A stretch of DNA of 9,636 nucleotides from Planctomycetales bacterium (GTDB lineage: Bacteria > Planctomycetota > Planctomycetia > Pirellulales > Thermoguttaceae). Position 1 is the stretch's first letter. Every line of letters starts with the position of its first letter. Position numbers and translations under genes: made by a program. The notes under the pieces were generated by a model that saw only the letters and a list, made by a program, of their open reading frames with translations, did no database searches and was not told the origin of the DNA. Below, piece after piece: positions 5,559-9,636 of the stretch. The stretch covers positions 1 to 9,636 of the forward strand of contig SKJM01000760.1 in NCBI GenBank assembly GCA_007122045.1, given 5' to 3'.

Positions 5559-6578
5559 ATGGTCACCTCGCTCTCGATGATTGACACCGTCCCTGCCGAC
5601 ACCCACGAGGCCGTGGCGTCGCTGGCGGCGACCCACCGGCGGCTCCGGGAGGAGGTCGGGCAGGTCATTGTCGGCCAGCACGACGTGCTGGACCAGGTTT
5701 TGACGGCATTGTTCGCCAGGGGGCACTGCCTGATGAAAGGGGTTCCGGGGCTGGCCAAGACGCTGATCGTCAGCAGCCTTGCCAGGACCATGTCGCTGGC
5801 CTTCAAGCGGATCCAGTTCACCCCGGACCTGATGCCGACCGACATCACGGGCGGGATGACCTTGAGCGGGGACGTGAGCGGATACCGGGAGTTCGTCTTC
5901 CGCAAGGGGCCGATCTTTACCAATATTCTGCTGGCCGACGAGATCAACCGGACGCCGCCGAAGACGCAGGCGGCGCTGCTGGAGGCGATGGAGGAGTGGC
6001 ACGTGACGGTCGCCGGCGCGACGCGGCCGCTGCTGCCGCCGTTCTTGGTGCTGGCGACGCAAAACCCGATCGAGCAGGAGGGAACCTACCCCCTGCCGAT
6101 GTCGCAACTCGACCGCTTCCTGTTCATGGTCCAGATCGATTACCCGTCGCTCGACGAAGAGCAGACGATTCTCCAGACGACCACCCGCGATTCCCTGCCC
6201 GCGCTGGAATCGATCATCACCGCCGAGGCGATCCTGGGCTATCAGGAGCTGGTGCGGCGCGTGCCGGTCAGTTCGTACGTGGCCAACTACGCGGCGCGTC
6301 TTGCCTCCGCGACGCGCCCGGAACACGCGGCCGCGCCCGATTTCATCCCGAAGTGGGTCCAGTGGGGTTGCGGCCCCCGGGCGGGCCAGTCCCTGTTGCT
6401 CGCGGCCAAGTCGCACGTCCTGCTCAACGGCAGGTTCAACGTTTCCGTCGACGACGTCCGCGCGTTCGCCCATCCGGTGCTGCGGCACCGCTTCGGACTG
6501 AATTTTACGGCGGTCAGCGAGGGGTACGATACGGACACGATCATTGACTGGCTGCTCGATGCGGTTCCCCAGGAGTGA
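5559..6578 (+). CDS. MoxR-family AAA+ ATPase
   Basis: This cytoplasmic ATPase of 339 residues has the usual MoxR length. Members act as chaperone-like machines that use ATP to mature or activate partner complexes, commonly with vWA proteins encoded next to them. The AAA_3 core shows Walker A GVPGLAKT (61-68) and Walker B ILLADEINR (123-131). The sensor-1 strand is LATQNP (165-170), followed by the family motif EQEGTYPLP then SQLDRF (172-187). The C-terminal lid carries sensor-2 GPRAGQSL (272-279). The motif has MS where many relatives have EA before QLDRF, a mild difference. All nucleotide-handling residues are present, so it should be active. The ATG at 5559 is preceded by a poor ribosome site; an in-frame ATG at 5577 is possible, and translation may depend on the upstream gene 28 bases away. 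Its stop codon is 35 bases before the preferred DUF58 start. Confidence 0.93.
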   Translation: MVTSLSMIDTVPADTHEAVASLAATHRRLREEVGQVIVGQHDVLDQVLTALFARGHCLMKGVPGLAKTLIVSSLARTMSLAFKRIQFTPDLMPTDITGGMTLSGDVSGYREFVFRKGPIFTNILLADEINRTPPKTQAALLEAMEEWHVTVAGATRPLLPPFLVLATQNPIEQEGTYPLPMSQLDRFLFMVQIDYPSLDEEQTILQTTTRDSLPALESIITAEAILGYQELVRRVPVSSYVANYAARLASATRPEHAAAPDFIPKWVQWGCGPRAGQSLLLAAKSHVLLNGRFNVSVDDVRAFAHPVLRHRFGLNFTAVSEGYDTDTIIDWLLDAVPQE

Positions 6579-6604
6579 TGGTGCAGGCCCGACCGAAGTG
6601 GAAC

Positions 6605-6610
6605 GAGGAA
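6605..6610 (+). promoter_or_regulatory. Ribosome binding site that fixes the DUF58 start
   Basis: GAGGAA ends 3 bases before the ATG at 6614, which begins MARTRKKTYKYL as DUF58 proteins often do. The earlier ATG at 6578 overlaps the moxR stop by one base but has AGGAG only 2 bases away, too close, and would add 12 residues without family similarity. Confidence 0.5.
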
Positions 6611-6613
6611 GCT

Positions 6614-7510
6614 ATGGCGAGAACAAGAAAGAAGACCTACAAATACCTTCCGCCGCAGATGGCGGACAACCTGCGGAACCTCGAGATCTCGGTCCGCAAG
6701 CAGATGGATGGCGGCATGCAGGGGCTTCACCGTTCCCCCGCGTTCGGTTCCTCGGTGGAATTCGCCGAGTACCGGCCGTACGTCCAGGGCGATCCGATCC
6801 AGCGGATCGATTGGACCGTCTACGCGCGCACCGACCGGTACGTGATCCGCCGTTTTCACGACGAAGTCAACATCCGTGCGCATATCCTGCTGGACACTTC
6901 CGAGAGCATGGCCTACCGGCAGAAAGGGAAGATGTCCAAGATGGAATACGGGTGCTACCTGGCAGCCTGCATCATGTACATGATGGTCAACCAGGGCGAT
7001 TCAGCCGGCCTGATGACATTCGGCGAGGAGGTGCGGGACACCTACGAGCCCGCCGGCTCGTTCGTCGGCCTCCGACCGATGCTCCTCGGGCTCGAAGACA
7101 TCAAGCCGGCGGGCCAGGGCGACATCGAGAAGGCGCTGCACGCGGCCGCGGGGCTCATCAAGGGCCGTTCGCTGGTGGTGGTGATCTCCGATCTGCTCCA
7201 GGATCCGCGCGAGACGCTCCGGGGCATCGGGCACCTTTGCTACGAGCGCAAGGACGTGACCGTATTTCACGTCATGGACCGGGGTGAGTTCCAGCTCCCC
7301 GACGAGGGCCTGATCGAGGTGGAGTTCCTGGAAACCCGCGATCGGATGAACGTGGACATTACGGAATTCCGCGATCTGTACCTGCGACGGATCCGCGAGT
7401 ACCTCGACGAGCTTCGCATCGGCTGCACCAAGGAGGGTGCGGATTACATTCTGGTGGACACCAACACCGACATCCACGATACACTACACAGGCGGGCTGC
7501 TGTATCATGA
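6614..7510 (+). CDS. DUF58 protein with vWA-like domain
   Basis: This 298-residue protein fits the DUF58 family, the usual partner of MoxR. It has no signal peptide or membrane segment, so it is probably cytoplasmic or associated with the inner membrane face. After a basic start, residues 38-72 carry the DUF58 signature: LHRSP, SVEFAEYRPYVQGD, then QRIDW and ARTD. The vWA-like domain begins with ILLDTSESM (91-99), a standard DxSxS metal-site motif, and continues to VVVISDLLQ (188-196), where D193 fits the third metal loop. The second loop reads AGQGDIEKAL (166-175) where vWA domains usually have Gly-Thr-Asp/Asn, so the metal-site threonine seems replaced by G169. The preferred ATG at 6614 lies 35 bases after moxR. 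The stop overlaps the next gene as ATGA, which implies coupled translation. Likely role: substrate-recognition or adaptor partner for MoxR, inferred from the family. Confidence 0.9.
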   Translation: MARTRKKTYKYLPPQMADNLRNLEISVRKQMDGGMQGLHRSPAFGSSVEFAEYRPYVQGDPIQRIDWTVYARTDRYVIRRFHDEVNIRAHILLDTSESMAYRQKGKMSKMEYGCYLAACIMYMMVNQGDSAGLMTFGEEVRDTYEPAGSFVGLRPMLLGLEDIKPAGQGDIEKALHAAAGLIKGRSLVVVISDLLQDPRETLRGIGHLCYERKDVTVFHVMDRGEFQLPDEGLIEVEFLETRDRMNVDITEFRDLYLRRIREYLDELRIGCTKEGADYILVDTNTDIHDTLHRRAAVS

Positions 7511-9636
7511 TATCCGGCGCAACTCTATTTCTGTATCTTCTTCCGTTGGCTGCGGCCCCGCTCGTCTTTCACTTGCTGATGCGCCGGCGTCGGAGGAGGA
7601 TCATCTTCTCGACGAAGATGTTCTTCGACCGCGTCCACCCCCGGCTCACCGCCCAGCGGAAGTTGCGTGAATGGCTGCTCCTGGCGGCCAGGATGCTGAT
7701 GATCGCCCTGCTGTTGCTCGCCCTGGCCCGGCTGGTGGTCACGGGCGTCGGCGCGGGGCTGGGATGGGGCGGCAGGCCGGTCGTCGTCGCCGTGATCGAC
7801 AACTCCGGCTCCATGGCGGGCCGGGTCCGGGGAGGCGAGGACACGAAGCTGAAGACGGCGGTCGACGGCGCGAGGGCGCTGCTGGCCAATATGCAGGATG
7901 GAGCCGAAGCCGGCATCGTGTCGCTCGTTGCGGACCCCAGGGCGGCAGCGCGGGGCGCGATGACCTCCGATCGGAAGGTTCTGCTCGATTTCCTCGATAC
8001 GATCGAGGTCACCGCGGCGGCGGGCGATCCGGCGCGGGCGATCCGGCAGGCCGTGGCCATGCTCAAGGAGGCTAGTCCCGCCGGGGGCGGTGCCGTCCAC
8101 GTATTTACCGATCTCCAGGAGAGTGACTGGCGCGCGCCGCATCTGAATCCGGAAGACGTGGGGAACAATGTCCGCGTCGTTTTCCACCGTGTGCCTACGG
8201 CTTCGACCGACCTGCCCAACGTCGCGGTGGTTCAGGCGAGCATCTCGTCCCGCCGGATACTTCCGCGGCAACCGTATTTCGTTGAATTGCTGCTCCGCAA
8301 TGATGGCGACAAGGACGTGGAGATCCGCGCAAACATCCAGGAACAGGATCAGGTCGTCGCTGACACGACAAAGGTCACCATCGCCGCCGGCGCACAAGAG
8401 AGGGTCAGGATGGGGTTCCAGGCCCAATCCCCGGGCGTCCACTGGATCCGGACGTGGATCGAGGGGGACGGTTTCTCGGGGGACAACCGGGTGGCGCTCT
8501 CCTACCTCTGCGAGCCGACGGGCGAAATAATCTTTGTCGGCGGACGACAGGCCGCGGATTTCGGCGTGCTCCCGCTCGCCTTTTCACCCGACGGAGACGG
8601 CCGGTACACGTCCCTCGTGCCCGACTTCTGCGGGCTGAGCGAACTGCAGGAGCGTCTCGAGAATCGAGAACCGATGCTCGTGGTCCTGAAGTGGTCCGAC
8701 GCGGGCGCGCTGGATGGGACGATGGCGGATCGGCTAGAGGAATATGTACTCCAGGGCGGCAACCTGCTCGTCCTGCCGGCGGTCGCGGGAGAGGAACCGT
8801 CCGGCAATCCGCCCGCGTGGATCGGGGCCGGCGTCGAAAAGGTCCAGGTGCTGCCCGAGGCCGCGCCGCTGGCGGTGCTCGACGGCGCGTCGGAATTCTG
8901 GGCTGATCTTCGCGGCCCGGACGGCCGGGTTCGGCTGGGCGAAGCGTATGTGAGACGGTATCATCCCTTGTCGCTGCACGACGACGCGGGGTATGAGCCG
9001 CTCCTGGACGTCGGCGATGGGCAGACCCTGTTTGCCGTTCGCCGGCTGGGCGACGGGCAAATCACCGTCAGCGGCATGGCGTTTGCCGGTACCCGTGAAG
9101 GGATTCCGGAATGGAATACGCTTCCGTCGAGGAGGGGCTTTGTCGTGATGGTCCAGCCGATCGCCCTCGGCGCCTTCTCCAGTCTGGCCATGCGAAATAT
9201 GTCCATCGTCGCCGGCAGCGCACCGCGGTCGCTGCCGGGCGACGAAGACGACGAGGTGCAGATCATTACCCTGGTGGGGGACCCGGTCGACTGGTCGGGG
9301 CCGCGCGACCAGACGCCCGTGCTGGTTCGTGAAGGGGCCTATCTCGTCCGCGCGGGCGAACGGCAAATGTGTCTTTCGGTCGTGCCCTCCGAGACGGCAG
9401 GGAACCACGCGTTCATCGCGGGTTCCGAGGTGGCCGCCATGGGCGGGATATCCCATACGGTTCGGGATCTGTCCGATGGGAGCGATTTGAGGGACGAAAT
9501 CGAGAGATTCATCGCAGGGATGGAACTCTACGTTCCCCTGTTGTTATTGGCGATCGCGGCCTTGATGGCGGAGGGCCTGATCGGCTCGCCATCGCCTCGC
9601 CGGGGCGCGCGGCCCGGCGACGGCAAGGAAAACCCA
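7507..9636 (+). CDS. BatA-like membrane vWA protein (3' end beyond window)
   Basis: The ATG at 7507 overlaps the DUF58 stop by four bases (ATGA), and the frame is open for 710 codons to the window edge. The N-terminus matches the BatA-type domain: a membrane segment at about 4-24, the basic cluster MRRRRRR, the IIFSTKMFFDRV segment, and a second membrane segment at about 57-77. A vWA domain follows with VVVAVIDNSGSM (92-103; D98, S100, S102) and VFTDLQESDW (200-209; D202). Its second metal loop reads AAGDPARAI (171-179), without the usual threonine. Residues about 220-335 look like an immunoglobulin-type beta region. Residues about 338-560 resemble a glutamine-amidotransferase-like domain with EEYVLQGGNLLVLP (411-424). 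A last membrane segment lies at about 675-695 (YVPLLLLAIAALMAEG) before a basic tail, so the stop is probably close. Most of the chain should be periplasmic, displayed as partner of the MoxR/DUF58 pair. Full-length relatives of this layout are about 700-800 residues. Confidence 0.88.
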   Translation, partial: MISGATLFLYLLPLAAAPLVFHLLMRRRRRRIIFSTKMFFDRVHPRLTAQRKLREWLLLAARMLMIALLLLALARLVVTGVGAGLGWGGRPVVVAVIDNSGSMAGRVRGGEDTKLKTAVDGARALLANMQDGAEAGIVSLVADPRAAARGAMTSDRKVLLDFLDTIEVTAAAGDPARAIRQAVAMLKEASPAGGGAVHVFTDLQESDWRAPHLNPEDVGNNVRVVFHRVPTASTDLPNVAVVQASISSRRILPRQPYFVELLLRNDGDKDVEIRANIQEQDQVVADTTKVTIAAGAQERVRMGFQAQSPGVHWIRTWIEGDGFSGDNRVALSYLCEPTGEIIFVGGRQAADFGVLPLAFSPDGDGRYTSLVPDFCGLSELQERLENREPMLVVLKWSDAGALDGTMADRLEEYVLQGGNLLVLPAVAGEEPSGNPPAWIGAGVEKVQVLPEAAPLAVLDGASEFWADLRGPDGRVRLGEAYVRRYHPLSLHDDAGYEPLLDVGDGQTLFAVRRLGDGQITVSGMAFAGTREGIPEWNTLPSRRGFVVMVQPIALGAFSSLAMRNMSIVAGSAPRSLPGDEDDEVQIITLVGDPVDWSGPRDQTPVLVREGAYLVRAGERQMCLSVVPSETAGNHAFIAGSEVAAMGGISHTVRDLSDGSDLRDEIERFIAGMELYVPLLLLAIAALMAEGLIGSPSPRRGARPGDGKENP

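Noticed and set aside
5541..6488. Minus-strand frame of 315 codons opposite moxR
   Set aside because: The plus strand has all MoxR motifs in order. The opposite translation is Arg/Gln/His-rich and without domains.
1..9636. CRISPR array, tRNA or rRNA genes, insertion sequences, defence system
   Set aside because: No regularly spaced repeats, RNA gene signatures or transposase, nuclease or recombinase motifs were seen. The AAA+ plus vWA pair resembles parts of some defence systems, but the DUF4159-MoxR-DUF58-BatA order is the well-known MoxR/Bat arrangement.

Overview
The window reads as a piece of a GC-rich planctomycete-type chromosome, or a close PVC relative. This is inferred from gene content only: tandem secreted sulfatases, a secreted GH127-family glycosidase, and a DUF4159 - MoxR - DUF58 - BatA-like operon, a combination typical of Planctomycetes. 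No rRNA or other phylogenetic marker is present, so no finer assignment is offered.

Layout. (1) Positions 1-431, minus strand: two sulfatase genes in tandem. The upstream one (131-431) keeps its signal peptide, its N-terminal metal-binding segment and a C-terminal tail in another frame, but has lost the middle, so it is called a pseudogene. The downstream one starts at 127, only 3 bases after the first one's stop, and runs off the left edge. (2) Positions 432-1005: a divergent intergenic region with a candidate minus-strand promoter (TTGACA at 587-592) and, facing right, the first copy of a 68-bp conserved module ending in an extended -10 box. (3) Positions 1006-3384, plus strand: a 792-residue secreted GH127-like beta-L-arabinofuranosidase with the Glu/Cys/Cys-Cys zinc site intact. 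(4) Positions 3385-3979: a 595-bp gap with the second copy of the module, two more promoter-like sites and short direct repeats, one being a perfect 15-bp tandem duplication just before the next gene. (5) Positions 3980-9636, plus strand: a compact operon of a secreted double-DUF4159 protein, a MoxR AAA+ ATPase, a DUF58 protein with a vWA-like domain, and a membrane-anchored BatA-like vWA protein still open at the right edge.

How it may work together. The sulfatases and the GH127 enzyme fit breakdown of sulfated or arabinose-containing polysaccharide outside the cytoplasm. The four-gene operon has the layout of MoxR/Bat systems, in which a cytoplasmic AAA+ ATPase acts with vWA proteins at the membrane; its substrate cannot be told from sequence. 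The least explained element is the 68-bp module found before both the glycosidase and the operon. It contains TTGCCA twice, 21 bp apart, an ATGCGCAT palindrome between them, and TGGTATAMT at the end, with a hairpin just downstream in both copies. It may be a shared regulated promoter linking the two units, or a dispersed repeat.
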